Source of the DNA: JAWKIW01 sp041394145
GTDB taxonomy: Bacteria; Actinomycetota; Acidimicrobiia; Acidimicrobiales; Acidimicrobilacustridaceae
Reading direction: 5' to 3'
Length of the DNA stretch: 64,000 nt
Assembly (NCBI GenBank): GCA_041394145.1
Contig: JAWKIW010000013.1
Location: 74,523 to 138,522 of the forward strand
Within the stretch, counting starts at the first letter, position 1. Each line of letters begins with the position of its first letter. The position numbers were made by a program, and so were the translations under genes. The notes under the pieces were generated by a model. That model searched no databases. It was not told the DNA's origin and saw only the letters and a program-made list of their open reading frames with translations. This document shows, piece by piece, positions 50,001 to 58,520 of the stretch.

Positions 50001-51508
50001 CGCCCCATGGTGCGTGCCGCCCGCCGAGCAGGCCGAGGCCGACGTCGGCCGCCCGCAGGGCCTCGTGGTCGGCGCCGTCGACGAGCAGCACGACGCAGCC
50101 GTCGCTGCAGGTCGCGGACGGCTTCGGCGATCCCGTCCTCGACGTCGACGAGCAGGTCGGCGTGGAGCCGGGTCGCCAGGTCGAGGTCGCCGCCCGCGAG
50201 CACCACCATGGCCCCGATGTGGCGGGCGTCGTCGACGATCTGACGAGCCTCGGGCGCGACCTCCGGCGCCGTGGACAGCACGGCGACGAGCTCGTCGCCG
50301 TGGCTGAGCCCGAGCTCGAGGGGACCGGCGGCGAGGTCGATGAGCCGTTGCCCTCGGAGCGTGAGCTCGTCCACCGGACCGAGGGTCCATCCGTCGCGGG
50401 AGTGCACCCGGCGGGGACGGCTCGGGCGGAACAGGGCGCGGATCCGGCGGTTCACCTCGTTGTGATCGACGTCCTCGCGGGCGTGGACCTGGGCCACCCG
50501 GCGCCGGCCGGTCACCGCGAGGTCGGCGTTCAGGACCAGGCAGTCCACCCGGTCCAGCCGGGTCAGCGCCTCGCGGCCGACCACGAGGACGCCCCGGCGC
50601 GCCAGGTGGTGGCCCAGTTCTGCGAGGAAGGCGTCGCGACCCAAGCGAGCTGGCTTGTTCAGGCCGGCGAGCAGCACGGCGCTGGCGCGGCGCAGGCTCT
50701 GGGTGGTGGCCAGGACGATCCCACCACCGGCGAGCGAGGTCAGCGACGCCCGACGCGCATAGGTCTGCAGTGGCCCTTCGGGCAGCGGCACGGGCCTCGG
50801 CGTGTGGGGGACCGGCGTGGTCGGCACGTGATCGGGGCCGGCGTACAGCTCTGGCTCGCGCTGCTCGAACAGCCGTCGATGGGCCCCGGCGCTGCGCAGC
50901 GTCAGGCCCCGCTGCACGGCGTCCACCGCCAGGGCGAGCGGGCCCTGGGCCAGGGCCGCGCCGGCGGCGTTGAGCACGGCCAGGGAGACGTCGGTCGCCC
51001 ACGGGCCCACCCGCGTCTCCAGCTCGCGGCGAAGGCGGGGCTGGTCCTCGATGAAGCCGGCCACGGCGCCGACCTCGACGGGGATCGGGCTCGCCCGGAG
51101 CACGCTGGCAGCCAGCGCGACGCCCGTGCCGACGGCGTCGGCGGCGAGGGCGATGGCGGCGCGGCGGATCGTCTCACCGTCGCCGGGCTGCTCGACGCGG
51201 TCGTGGGAGAACCGCTCGTCACCGACGCCGTGGCGATCCTCGACGGCCTCGACGACGTCGACCAGCTCGCCCACGTCGATCGCGTCGCCGTCGAAGGCGA
51301 CGATCACCCGGCCGGTGACGCCGTCGACCTCGGCCCAGTCCACGCCCTCCAGGCGTCGGAGCGCCGCGGTGACCCTCTGGTGGAGGGGCTCGCTGCCGGG
51401 GTGCTGGACGGTCTTGACCTCGATGTGGGCCCGGCCCTCGCCGGACCACACGCGACGCCGGTGCCGGCCCCTAGACGACGGCAGCGGGAGCCGCGGCCAG
51501 GGAGCCAT
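47027..51508 (-). CDS. Very large P-type cation ATPase (CtpH/CtpI-like), two frameshifts
   Basis: Roughly 1490 residues. The N-terminal third begins with an HMA-like fold (HIEVKTVQHPGSEPLHQRVTAALRRLEGVDWAEV) and holds a degenerate duplicate of the P-type core. After a frame break at about 50091 the active core follows: LVPGDVVELVAGDTVPADCRI, the TGES loop EASLTGESEP, phosphorylation motif VCIDKTGTLTRGRI, SVKGAPEHLLP, and VGMTGDGANDANAIRLADAGIAVG. A second break near 47325 leads to the last TM helices (MAALAAVIEIPGLSQFFGCTPLG). The layout matches mycobacterial CtpH/CtpI, about 1500-1600 residues. It pumps a cation across the membrane; specificity is not evident because the PEGLP motif is seen rather than a CPC metal motif. 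Both breaks repair with one or two bases. Confidence 0.85.
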
Positions 51509-51782
51509 CAGCGGCCAGCCCGATGGACGGTCCGGCGAGCCAGGCGACCCGCGCTGGTGCCGCTGCGGGTCGCCGGCTCGGGCGCCGCGCCGGCAGCTCG
51601 GCCAGCAGCGTCACGCCGTGGTCGCGCGCCTCGCCGGCGAGGTGCTCGGCGAGGGACTCGAGCCAGCCGGTGATCGCCCGCTCGCGGTGCAGGCGCCGGC
51701 GCCCGTGGCGCCTCGGGCGCTCGACCGGCTCGGCCGGCCAGATCGGCACATAGGTGGCCCCCCACGCCGTGCTCACGGGCAC
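51471..51782 (-). CDS. Small hypothetical protein upstream of the P-type ATPase
   Basis: A 103-residue open frame starting MPVSTAWGATYVPIWPAEPVERPRRHGRRRLHRERAITGWLESLAEHLAGEARDHGVTLLAELPARR and ending in an Ala-rich stretch. Its last 38 bases overlap the start assigned to the ATPase, which fits co-translation. No motif is recognised and it has no strong TM segment. Codon positions look ordinary for the region. It may be a real small partner or may simply reflect GC-driven openness. Confidence 0.4.
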   Translation of the reverse strand: MPVSTAWGATYVPIWPAEPVERPRRHGRRRLHRERAITGWLESLAEHLAGEARDHGVTLLAELPARRPSRRPAAAPARVAWLAGPSIGLAADGSLAAAPAAVV

Positions 51783-52154
51783 AAGTCAACCAGCGGCGGT
51801 GGGCCGAGAGCGGGATCATGGGCGACCCTGAGGTGGATGAGAGGTGAATTCTCGGGAGTTGCCCGGCCGGCCACCAGGCGGGTGCGCAAGCGGTCCACCG
51901 GCCCCGGTGAACCAGCCTGCCAGACCGGCTCCCGGGGCGGCAGAGGCCTTGGTCGTTCACCCTGACGTCGCTTCGTTCACCTGGTGTTCACCGGGGCTCA
52001 CCGACCCGGACCCGCCACCGGGTGCCGGGGGTCGTTCGCCGTCGTGGCGGGGTCCGAACGGCTCTGGCTCGAGTCAGCACGCCGTCGCAGCCTGGTCCGT
52101 GAGGGCGGGCGCGAGGACGTGTCCGCCCGACCCACGTGGTACGAGAACGAGGTG
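51783..52154. other. 372-base gene-free region with GTTCACC repeats
   Basis: No convincing gene. Three direct copies of GTTCACC lie at 51955-51961, 51975-51981 and 51986-51992, and an inverted copy GGTGAAC at 51906-51912. They may be binding sites for a regulator of the small membrane protein gene and the encapsulin operon downstream, or of the divergent ATPase, but nothing in the window identifies the factor. Confidence 0.45.
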
Positions 52155-52463
52155 ATGACGATGGCAACGGCGACCAAGAAGCGGCCGTCGGCGACGCGGT
52201 CGTCGGCCAAGGCCGCACGTGCGACTGCCGCCGAGGAGTCGACGCCGGCGCCCGCAGCTGAACCCGGGGTCGGGACGGTCGCGTCGGCCGATGACGCCTA
52301 CGAGCTGCCGATCATCCACGCGAAGGTGCCCGCCGGGCTGGTCGAGGTCACGTTCTGGAGCGCGCTCGGCGGTGCCGCCCTGGTCGGGATGCTCAGCCCG
52401 CCGGCGGCGATGATGATCGGCGCAGGGGTGCTCGTCGCTCGGCACCAGATGCACCGCAGCTGA
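52155..52463 (+). CDS. Small one-TM protein upstream of the encapsulin operon
   Basis: A 102-residue protein with a Lys/Arg/Ala-rich N-terminus (ATATKKRPSATRSSAKAARATAAEESTPAP), a short conserved-looking stretch DDAYELPIIHAKVPAGLVEVTFWSALGG and one hydrophobic segment (GAALVGMLSPPAAMMIGAGVLVARH) near the C-terminus. The ATG at 52155 follows GAACGAGGTG; ATG 52161 is an alternative. I do not recognise a family. It lies 200 bases upstream of the encapsulated ferritin gene in the same direction, so a link with iron storage is possible but unproven. Confidence 0.6.
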   Translation: MTMATATKKRPSATRSSAKAARATAAEESTPAPAAEPGVGTVASADDAYELPIIHAKVPAGLVEVTFWSALGGAALVGMLSPPAAMMIGAGVLVARHQMHRS

Positions 52464-52663
52464 CGGGAGGTCGGGTCCAACGGCCGGTCGGTCCGGTCGG
52501 CAGCGAACCCGAGGAGCGTCGTGCCCGCCGGATGCGGCGGTGGGCTGGTGGGGGGCGTGGACGAGGCGCGCGGGGCGCGTGGCGACCGGTCGGCTCGACG
52601 TCTCCCGACACGTGGTGGGTAGGGTGCGGACAGACGCCGACCACAACGGGGAGCGAGGGACCC

Positions 52664-53062
52664 ATGGGCTCGGAAGGACTCCACGAGCCGCTCGGCTCGA
52701 TCCGCCCCGAGACGGTCGACCGACATCGGGCGATCGTGTCGATCATGGAGGAGCTCGAGGCGGTCGACTGGTACGACCAGCGCGTCGACGCCGCCGACGA
52801 TCCGGAGCTGGCCGCCGTGCTCGCCCACAACCGGGACGAGGAGAAGGAGCACGCGGCGATGGTGATCGAGTGGCTCCGGCGCCACGACCCGGTGTTCGAT
52901 CGCCACCTGCGGACGTACCTGTTCACCACCGGGTCGATCGTCGACATCGAGCACGAGGCCGAGCACGGCGGGGGCGACGAGGACCAGTCCGGCGATCCGC
53001 CGGTGCTTGGCGGCGGAGGCGGCGACCTCGGGATCGGCGACATGAAGGAGCGCTCCACATGA
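52664..53062 (+). CDS. Encapsulated ferritin-like protein (EncFtn), encapsulin cargo
   Basis: A 132-residue cargo ferroxidase. The core SIMEELEAVDWYDQRVDAADDPELAAVLAHNRDEEKEHAAMVIEWLRRHDPVFDRHLRTYLF is the EncFtn two-helix unit that pairs to make a four-helix iron site; E30, Y37, E60 and H63 align with the ferroxidase residues described for the Rhodospirillum rubrum protein. A Gly/Asp-rich linker (about 100-119) leads to the C-terminal GDLGIGDMKERST, which fits the encapsulin targeting peptide (LxIGxxK-like) that docks cargo inside the shell. ATG 52664 follows GGGAGCGAGGGA. The stop overlaps the shell gene ATG (ATGA), so cargo and shell are made together. It oxidises Fe(II) for storage in the shell. 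Confidence 0.93.
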   Translation: MGSEGLHEPLGSIRPETVDRHRAIVSIMEELEAVDWYDQRVDAADDPELAAVLAHNRDEEKEHAAMVIEWLRRHDPVFDRHLRTYLFTTGSIVDIEHEAEHGGGDEDQSGDPPVLGGGGGDLGIGDMKERST

Positions 53063-53865
53063 ACCACCTCCTCCGAGAGCTCGCACCCATCACCGAGGCG
53101 GCGTGGTCCGAGATCGACGGTGAGGCCAGCCGAGCCGTGCGTGAGGTGCTGGCCGCCCGGCGCCTGCTCGATGTCGTCGGCCCGAAGGGGTGGGGCCACG
53201 CCGCCGAGTCCACCGGCCGCACGCGCCACCTCGGTGCCTTCCGGGGCGACGTCGACGCCCGGTTGCGTGCCGTCCAGCCGCTGGTCGAGCTGCGGATCCC
53301 GTTCGCCGTGGCGCGGGCCGAGGTCGAGGCCATCGAGCGGGGTGCGTGCGACGCCGACTTCGACGCGGTGCGCCTGGCGGCGCGCGACGCCGCCGTCGCC
53401 GAGGACACGGCGGTGTTCCACGGCTTCGAGGGGGCTGGGATCACCGGCGTCGTCCCGGCGTCACCCCACGACCCGGTGGTGATCGACGACGACTACGAGC
53501 GCTACCCGTCGTTCGTGGCCACCGCCATGGCCCGCCTGCGCCTCGCCGGGGTCGGCGGCCCCTACGCCATCGCGCTCGGGCCGCGCTGCTACACGGGTGT
53601 GATCGAGCAGTCCGAGATGGGTGGGTATCCGGTGCTCGAGCACCTTCGTCTCATCCTCGGGGGCCCGGTCGTGTTCGCCCCCGGCGTCGATGGGGCGGTC
53701 GTGCTCTCCCAGCGCGGCGGTGACGCCGAGATCGTGATCGGCCAGGACTTCTCGATCGGCTACAGCAGCCACGACGACGACGTCGTGCGGCTGTACCTGC
53801 AGGAGAGCCTCACGGCGCGGGTGTGCGCCGGCGAGGCGTTCATCCACCTGCGCTACGAGGGCTGA
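53059..53865 (+). CDS. Encapsulin shell protein (linocin M18 family)
   Basis: A 268-residue shell protein with the HK97 phage-capsid fold. The family start MNHLLRELAPITEAAWSEIDGEASRAVREVLAARRLLDVVGPKGW is clear, followed by VQPLVELRIPFAVARAEVEAIERGACDADF, the AEDTAVFHGFEGAGITGV E-loop region, ALGPRCYTGVIEQSEMGGYPVLEHLRLILGGPVVFAPGVDGAVVLSQRGGD and the C-terminal IGQDFSIGYSSHDDDVVRLYLQESLTARVCAGEAFIHLRYEG. Length fits T=1 (60-subunit) or T=3 shells. It forms a compartment around EncFtn, mineralising iron and protecting against oxidative stress. It ends 21 bases before the convergent carboxypeptidase gene. Confidence 0.96.
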   Translation: MNHLLRELAPITEAAWSEIDGEASRAVREVLAARRLLDVVGPKGWGHAAESTGRTRHLGAFRGDVDARLRAVQPLVELRIPFAVARAEVEAIERGACDADFDAVRLAARDAAVAEDTAVFHGFEGAGITGVVPASPHDPVVIDDDYERYPSFVATAMARLRLAGVGGPYAIALGPRCYTGVIEQSEMGGYPVLEHLRLILGGPVVFAPGVDGAVVLSQRGGDAEIVIGQDFSIGYSSHDDDVVRLYLQESLTARVCAGEAFIHLRYEG

Positions 53866-53886
53866 ACGGCCGGGCCCGGGAACGGG

Positions 53887-55587
53887 TCAGAGGTTCTCGT
53901 AGAGGTAGCTGGAGATGGTGGCCTCGTCCTCGAACACGCCCCCCACGTCGGCGGCGATGTCCTTGACGGGGCCGGCGTCGTTCACCATGAGCGCGTAGGC
54001 GACCTTCCGCCCGCTCTTGGTCTCGATGTAGCCGGCGAGGTTCTGGGCCTTCAGCACGGGTGTCGTGCCGTCGGGGCCGGGAGAGACCGTGGTGCCCGGC
54101 TTGGCGAACACGTGGCCCTTGCCCGGCAGCGTGGTGCCCGAGGTGGCCAGGGAGCCGTCGACGCCCAGGACGGGCAGCGCGGCCTGGTAGGGCGCCGCCA
54201 CCGGGGTCTTGGCCATCTGGGTGAGCAGCTGCACCAGTGCTCGCGGCGCAGCCCGGCTGTCGGGTGTGCCGCTGCCGTTGGTCGGGAAGTCGAACTGGTC
54301 CCAGCTCAGCCCGAACTCGTCGACGAGGGTCTGGCGCTCGGCGAGGAGGGCGCCCTCGACGGTCTTCTGGTTCTTGGTCAGGCCGAACAGGCTGAGGTCG
54401 AGGTTGGCCCCCAGGTTCAGCGAGACCTTGAGCACGAGCTTGGCGTTCTGGTCGAACGGCGGCGACTGGTAGGAGGCCACCTTCGTGTCGGCGGGGTACT
54501 CGGTGCCCTCGGGCAGGGCGGCGGCGGGGTTGGCGGCGGCGGGCGGCGCCGTGACGGTCACGCCGTTGCGCTGCAGCGCCTCGATGAAGGCGGTCCGAGC
54601 GAACGCGGTCGGGTCCTCCACGCGGAAGGTGTGCACGAAGGAGCCGATGCCGGTGAGTGGCGCGACGTAGCCCTCGGGCAGGTCACCGCTGACCGTGCCC
54701 GTGCACCCGGGCGTGCCGATGCAGTCGATCTTGCCGTCCCCGGACAGCTCGACCGTCCCCTCGGTGCCGGCCGCACCGGTGCTCACGGAGCCGTCGACGG
54801 TGAAGGCGGCGGTCTTCGGCCGGTAGTCGACGGTGGCCGGCTGGCCGGGTTGGGTGGGCGTGATCGTGACGTCGACCATGTTCTCGTTGACGAGCATCGG
54901 GCTGATCAGCAGGTTGCCGTTCGGGACCCGGTAGGCCTGGAACAGCCGGTCGTCGACGACCACGTCGCCCTTGACCGAGGTGATGCCGGCCGCCTTCACC
55001 TGCGACGCCAGCTGGTCGAGGGCGTAGAGGGGGTCCTGCGGGGTCAGCACGGCCGACCCCAGCCCGTTGGCGTCGTTGTGGTCGAAGTCGGTGACCGCGA
55101 CCGTGTCGGCGTCGATGCGCCGGCCGCCGAAGGTCAGGTCGCCGCCGGCGACCAGGACGAGGTTGCCGTCGAGGGCTCCCTGTGGGTCCACGGTGCCCAT
55201 GCGGTGGACGGGTGTGGTCTGGCGGGCGTCGGCACCGAGGGCGTTCAGGGCCATGCCGACCGAGAACAGCTTGCGGGTCGACCCGGTGAGCGACATCTGG
55301 TCGGCGTTGAGCTCGTAGGAGGACTGCCCGGTGTCGAGGTCGGTGACCAGCAGGCTCCAGGTGGCGTCGGCGTACCGTGGCTTGGTCATGACGGCCTTGA
55401 TCGGTTCGGGGAGATCGGACGCCGCCGCGCTGGTCGCTGGTCGCGTTGTCGCGCCGGTGGGTCCGGCGGTGGTGGCCGAGGCCGCGCTCGACGCCGACGG
55501 TGACGACGAGCCGCTGCTGCAGGCCGCGACGACGAGCGAGCCGGCCGCGGCGAGGCCGATGCCCCATCGGAGCTTGGATCGTGACAT
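53887..55587 (-). CDS. D-alanyl-D-alanine carboxypeptidase/endopeptidase, PBP4 (class C) type
   Basis: A 566-residue exported penicillin-binding protein. It has a lipoprotein-like start (GLAAAGSLVVAACSSGSS, Cys at 23) and a Ser/Ala/Thr linker. The peptidase_S13 domain has the nucleophile motif S103-TRK (LTGSTRKLFSVGMAL), a LYALDQLASQVKAAGITSVKGDVVVDDRLF region, and C-terminal HVFAKPGTTVS, the KTG-like box. It trims D-Ala or cleaves crosslinks of peptidoglycan. Length is larger than minimal PBP4 because of a middle insertion. ATG 55585-55587 follows GGAGGG on this strand. Divergent from the HtrA-like protease. Confidence 0.88.
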   Translation of the reverse strand: MSRSKLRWGIGLAAAGSLVVAACSSGSSSPSASSAASATTAGPTGATTRPATSAAASDLPEPIKAVMTKPRYADATWSLLVTDLDTGQSSYELNADQMSLTGSTRKLFSVGMALNALGADARQTTPVHRMGTVDPQGALDGNLVLVAGGDLTFGGRRIDADTVAVTDFDHNDANGLGSAVLTPQDPLYALDQLASQVKAAGITSVKGDVVVDDRLFQAYRVPNGNLLISPMLVNENMVDVTITPTQPGQPATVDYRPKTAAFTVDGSVSTGAAGTEGTVELSGDGKIDCIGTPGCTGTVSGDLPEGYVAPLTGIGSFVHTFRVEDPTAFARTAFIEALQRNGVTVTAPPAAANPAAALPEGTEYPADTKVASYQSPPFDQNAKLVLKVSLNLGANLDLSLFGLTKNQKTVEGALLAERQTLVDEFGLSWDQFDFPTNGSGTPDSRAAPRALVQLLTQMAKTPVAAPYQAALPVLGVDGSLATSGTTLPGKGHVFAKPGTTVSPGPDGTTPVLKAQNLAGYIETKSGRKVAYALMVNDAGPVKDIAADVGGVFEDEATISSYLYENL

Positions 55588-55827
55588 GGAACCCTCCGCG
55601 GACCCGTGGTTCCCGCGGCGGGTCCGCAGGAGGTGGTCGAGCTCGTCACCGCCCCGTCGCCGTCTCGGAGCGATGAACGACGCCGGCATCCTGTCACGCC
55701 CAGCCCGGCCCGGGTGCGCGGTGCTCCACGCCAGCCTCGGACTTTTCGGCGGGTCTTGCCCTGCCTTTCTGCCAGGTTTCCCCTCGCGGGCGTCCACTGA
55801 CCACCGCCGTCGACCGTGAGGATCGCC

Positions 55828-57243
55828 ATGCCCACCGACACCCCTGTCCTGGCCCCCGTCGCGCCGACCGACGCCTCCGCCACGGCCGACGTCGGCCACG
55901 GCGCCTGGTGGCCGTCGCAGCCGCCTCCGGAGCCGCCGTACGTCGACGGCCCGCTGTCCATCGCCGGGCCGGGACCCGCGCCGGCCGCCGCGTTCGTCTG
56001 GGGGCCCGAGCCCCCGGGCCCCGTGCCGCCGACGTCACCGGCCCGCCGCCCGCGGTCGCGCGCCGCGGTGGTCGTGGTCGCCGCGGTGGTGGCGACCCTG
56101 TTGGCCGTGAGCGCCGGGCTCGTCCGCGGCCTGCCCGCCACCGACATCGCCCAGTCGTCGGCACCACCCTCGACCACCGCGCCACCGTCGACCTCGGCGC
56201 CCACCACCCGGCCGCTGCCATCAACGACGGTGCCGACCACACCGCCGAGCACCGCCGCGCCCGGCTCCCCTCGGTCCCAGCCCGGCACCGGCACCCCGTC
56301 CACCTCCTCGCCACGTTCGTCGACCATCGACTGGCAGGCGGTGGCCGACGAGGTCGACCCGGCCGTGGTCGACATCGACAGCAAGCTGTCCAACGCGGTG
56401 GGCGCCGGCACCGGGATCATCCTGAGCAGCGACGGGTACGTCGTGACCAACAACCACGTCGTCGCCGGGGCCACCCAGGTCGTCGCCACCCGCGTCACCA
56501 CCGGTGACACCTACACGGCCACCGTGGTGGCCACCGACCCGACCCACGACGTCGCCGTGGTCCACCTCGCCGAGGCCCACGGCCTGCCCACGGCCGCCAT
56601 CGGCGACTCCGACGCCGTGGCCGTGGGCGACGAGGTGGCCGCCATCGGCAACGCCGGCGGCACGGGGGGCACCCCGACCGTGGCGCCGGGGCGGGTGATC
56701 GGCCTCCATCAGCCCGTCACCGCGTCGGACACCGACGGGACCCACACCCAGACGCTCACCGACCTCATCCAGGTCGACGCCGACGTCCAGCCCGGGGATT
56801 CGGGCGGCCCGCTGGTCGACGCCGACGGCAAGGTGATCGGCATCGACGTGGCGGCGTCGGTGAACCGTCGCGGCGCCACCCAGGAGGGCTTCGCCATCCC
56901 GATCAAGCGAGCCGTGTCGATCGCCGAGCAGCTCGAGGCCCACCCGTCGTCGCCGTCCGGCGGCACCACGCCCGCCCTGGGCAGCGGCTACCTCGGTGTC
57001 GAGGTGCGCGACGCGACCGGTGCCGATGGCGCGGCCGTCGCCTCGGTGCAGGCGGGCGGCCCCGCGGCCGGAGCCGGGCTGCAGGCCGGCGACGTCATCA
57101 CCGCCGTCGACCAGACCCCGGTCGCCAGCGGCGGCGACCTCACCACCGCCCTCGCCTCCCGCCACGGCGGCGACCGCGTGGCCATCACCGTGCAGCGCAG
57201 CGACGGCAGCCACCGGCTCACCGTCACCCTCGGCAGCCGCTGA
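55828..57243 (+). CDS. HtrA/DegP-like membrane-anchored serine protease with PDZ domain
   Basis: About 471 residues. A Pro-rich cytoplasmic N-terminus is followed by one TM helix (AAVVVVAAVVATLLAVSAG, near residues 80-98) and a Ser/Thr/Pro linker. The trypsin-like domain carries all three catalytic residues: His in GYVVTNNHVVAGA, Asp in DPTHDVAVVHL and Ser in VQPGDSGGPLV. A PDZ domain (GYLGVEVRDATGADGAAVASVQAGGPAAGAGLQAGDVITAV) ends the protein. It is a quality-control protease facing outside the membrane. ATG 55828 is preferred; GTG 55816 adds four residues. Divergent from the carboxypeptidase gene, so they may share a promoter region. Confidence 0.9.
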   Translation: MPTDTPVLAPVAPTDASATADVGHGAWWPSQPPPEPPYVDGPLSIAGPGPAPAAAFVWGPEPPGPVPPTSPARRPRSRAAVVVVAAVVATLLAVSAGLVRGLPATDIAQSSAPPSTTAPPSTSAPTTRPLPSTTVPTTPPSTAAPGSPRSQPGTGTPSTSSPRSSTIDWQAVADEVDPAVVDIDSKLSNAVGAGTGIILSSDGYVVTNNHVVAGATQVVATRVTTGDTYTATVVATDPTHDVAVVHLAEAHGLPTAAIGDSDAVAVGDEVAAIGNAGGTGGTPTVAPGRVIGLHQPVTASDTDGTHTQTLTDLIQVDADVQPGDSGGPLVDADGKVIGIDVAASVNRRGATQEGFAIPIKRAVSIAEQLEAHPSSPSGGTTPALGSGYLGVEVRDATGADGAAVASVQAGGPAAGAGLQAGDVITAVDQTPVASGGDLTTALASRHGGDRVAITVQRSDGSHRLTVTLGSR

Positions 57244-57377
57244 CCGAGTCCGCTCCCGTCGCCGGTCACGTGGTCGCCCGTCGCCCGATCGGGGCCCAGC
57301 CGGCCGCCGAGGACCAGTCGCCCATGTGCAGCCCCCGTCGCGCCTCGGTGATGGTCGGCGGCGAGCGACGGCGTGGC

Positions 57378-57383
57378 TAGCCT
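57378..57383 (+). promoter_or_regulatory. -10 box (TAGCCT) of the DedA transcript
   Basis: TAGCCT lies seven bases before a GTG (57391) that opens a short leader frame, so the transcript is probably leaderless and starts with that frame. Confidence 0.4.
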
Positions 57384-57390
57384 CCCGCGG

Positions 57391-57471
57391 GTGACCCCCG
57401 ACGACCCTGCGCCGGCCATGGGGGCGGCGCCTCGGCAGCGGCGGCTGCGGTCACGTGAGGGGTCGTCGTGA
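57391..57471 (+). CDS. 26-codon leader peptide frame overlapping the DedA start
   Basis: GTG 57391 opens a 26-codon frame (VTPDDPAPAMGAAPRQRRLR, then SREGSS) whose TGA stop (57469-57471) overlaps the GTG start of the DedA gene (57468) as GTGA. A TAGCCT -10 box seven bases upstream would make it the first translated frame of the message. The arrangement suggests translational coupling or control of DedA by reading of the leader. It might equally be an N-terminal remnant; expression is unproven. Confidence 0.35.
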   Translation: MTPDDPAPAMGAAPRQRRLRSREGSS

Positions 57472-58124
57472 GATCGCTGGCGATCGCCGCGCTCGGCATC
57501 GACCCCACCCGGCTGCTGTCCAGCGTCGGCACGATCGGGCTGCTGGCCGTGGTGTTCGCCGAGTCCGGGCTGCTGATCGGCTTCTTCCTCCCAGGCGACT
57601 CCCTGCTGTTCACCGCCGGGCTCCTGTCGGCCACCACCGACCTGCTCTGGCCGTTCCCGGTCATCGTGGTCGGCTGCGCGGTCGCCGCCGTCGCCGGCGA
57701 CCAGGTCGGCTACACGATCGGCCACCGACTCGGGCCGACGCTGTACTCGCGGCCCGACTCGCGCTTCTTCCGGCAGGAGCACCTGGCCCGAGCCGAGGCG
57801 TTCTTCGCACGGCACGGCTCCAAGACGATCGTCCTGGCCCGGTTCGTCCCCATCGTGCGCACCTTCGCGCCCGTGGTGGCGGGGGCCTCGCGCATGCGCC
57901 ACTCGACCTTCACCGTCTTCAACGTCGTCGGCGGCGTCGGTTGGTCGGTGCTGCTCCTCGGCCTCGGCTACGGGCTCGGCACCCGCTTCCCCGGCATCGG
58001 CGACTACCTCGACATCGCCATCGTCGTGATCGTGGTGCTCTCGCTCGTCCCCGTGGCCATCGAGGTCCGGCGCCACCGGCGCGAGAAGGCGGCCGCCGAC
58101 CCCGACGCTCGTCCCCGCTCCTGA
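57468..58124 (+). CDS. DedA-family membrane protein
   Basis: A 218-residue protein with the DedA/SNARE-associated signature: VFAESGLLIGFFLPGDSLLFTAGLL, then GDQVGYTIGHRLGPTLYSRPDSRFFRQEHLARAEAFFARHGSKTIVLARFVPIVRTFAPVVAGASRMRHSTFTVFNVVGGVGWSVLLLGLGYGLG with the conserved R-F-x-P-x-x-R-T motif. Members act as proton-coupled lipid scramblases or undecaprenyl-phosphate flippases. Five to six TM segments are visible, ending with a basic tail. GTG 57468 is preceded by GAGGGG. Confidence 0.9.
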   Translation: MRSLAIAALGIDPTRLLSSVGTIGLLAVVFAESGLLIGFFLPGDSLLFTAGLLSATTDLLWPFPVIVVGCAVAAVAGDQVGYTIGHRLGPTLYSRPDSRFFRQEHLARAEAFFARHGSKTIVLARFVPIVRTFAPVVAGASRMRHSTFTVFNVVGGVGWSVLLLGLGYGLGTRFPGIGDYLDIAIVVIVVLSLVPVAIEVRRHRREKAAADPDARPRS

Positions 58125-58248
58125 GACGACCGCCTCGCCGAGGGCAGGTCCGGGGGGCCTGGTGTCGCCGGAGCCCAGCGGTCGCCAACGGGTGACCACG
58201 GAGGGTGCTCCGATGCTCCGCTCGCAGCGAGCATCCTCGGATGGTCTG

Positions 58249-58520
58249 TCAGAAGCGCACGCGAGCACCGAGCCAGTCGGCGAACCAGGCTTCGTCGACC
58301 TCGCCGGCGGCCACGGCGAGCATCGCCTGCTCTGCAGCATCGACATCGGGTGGAATCCGGGTCCCACACCCCACCGGACGCGCTCGATCTCGGCGGTGAG
58401 CGAGTCGACGACGAGCTGGTTGACGCTCGTGCCCTTGACGCGGGCGACCGCTTCGGCGTCCTCGGCCAGCTCCCGGCGATCGCCGACCCACCTGCGCGCA
58501 CGTCGACGTCGCTCGACGCC
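58249..58520 (-). pseudogene. Fused remnant of RHH antitoxin and Doc-type toxin
   Basis: Minus-strand sequence first reads ELAEDAEAVARVKGTSVNQLVVDSLTAEIERVR, a ribbon-helix-helix antitoxin core, then in another frame DVDAAEQAMLAVAAGEVDEAWFADWLGARVRF with a stop at 58249-58251. The latter resembles the C-terminal end of death-on-curing (Doc) Fic-fold toxins. The natural order antitoxin-toxin is kept but the catalytic middle of the toxin is gone, as if an internal deletion joined the two genes. The frame change lies near 58360-58378. Nothing here can be active as a toxin. Confidence 0.6.

Noticed and set aside
53059..53865. Prophage capsid gene
   Set aside because: The fold is shared with HK97 capsids, but the sequence follows the encapsulin family, the cargo gene is directly upstream, and no terminase, portal or tail genes are near.
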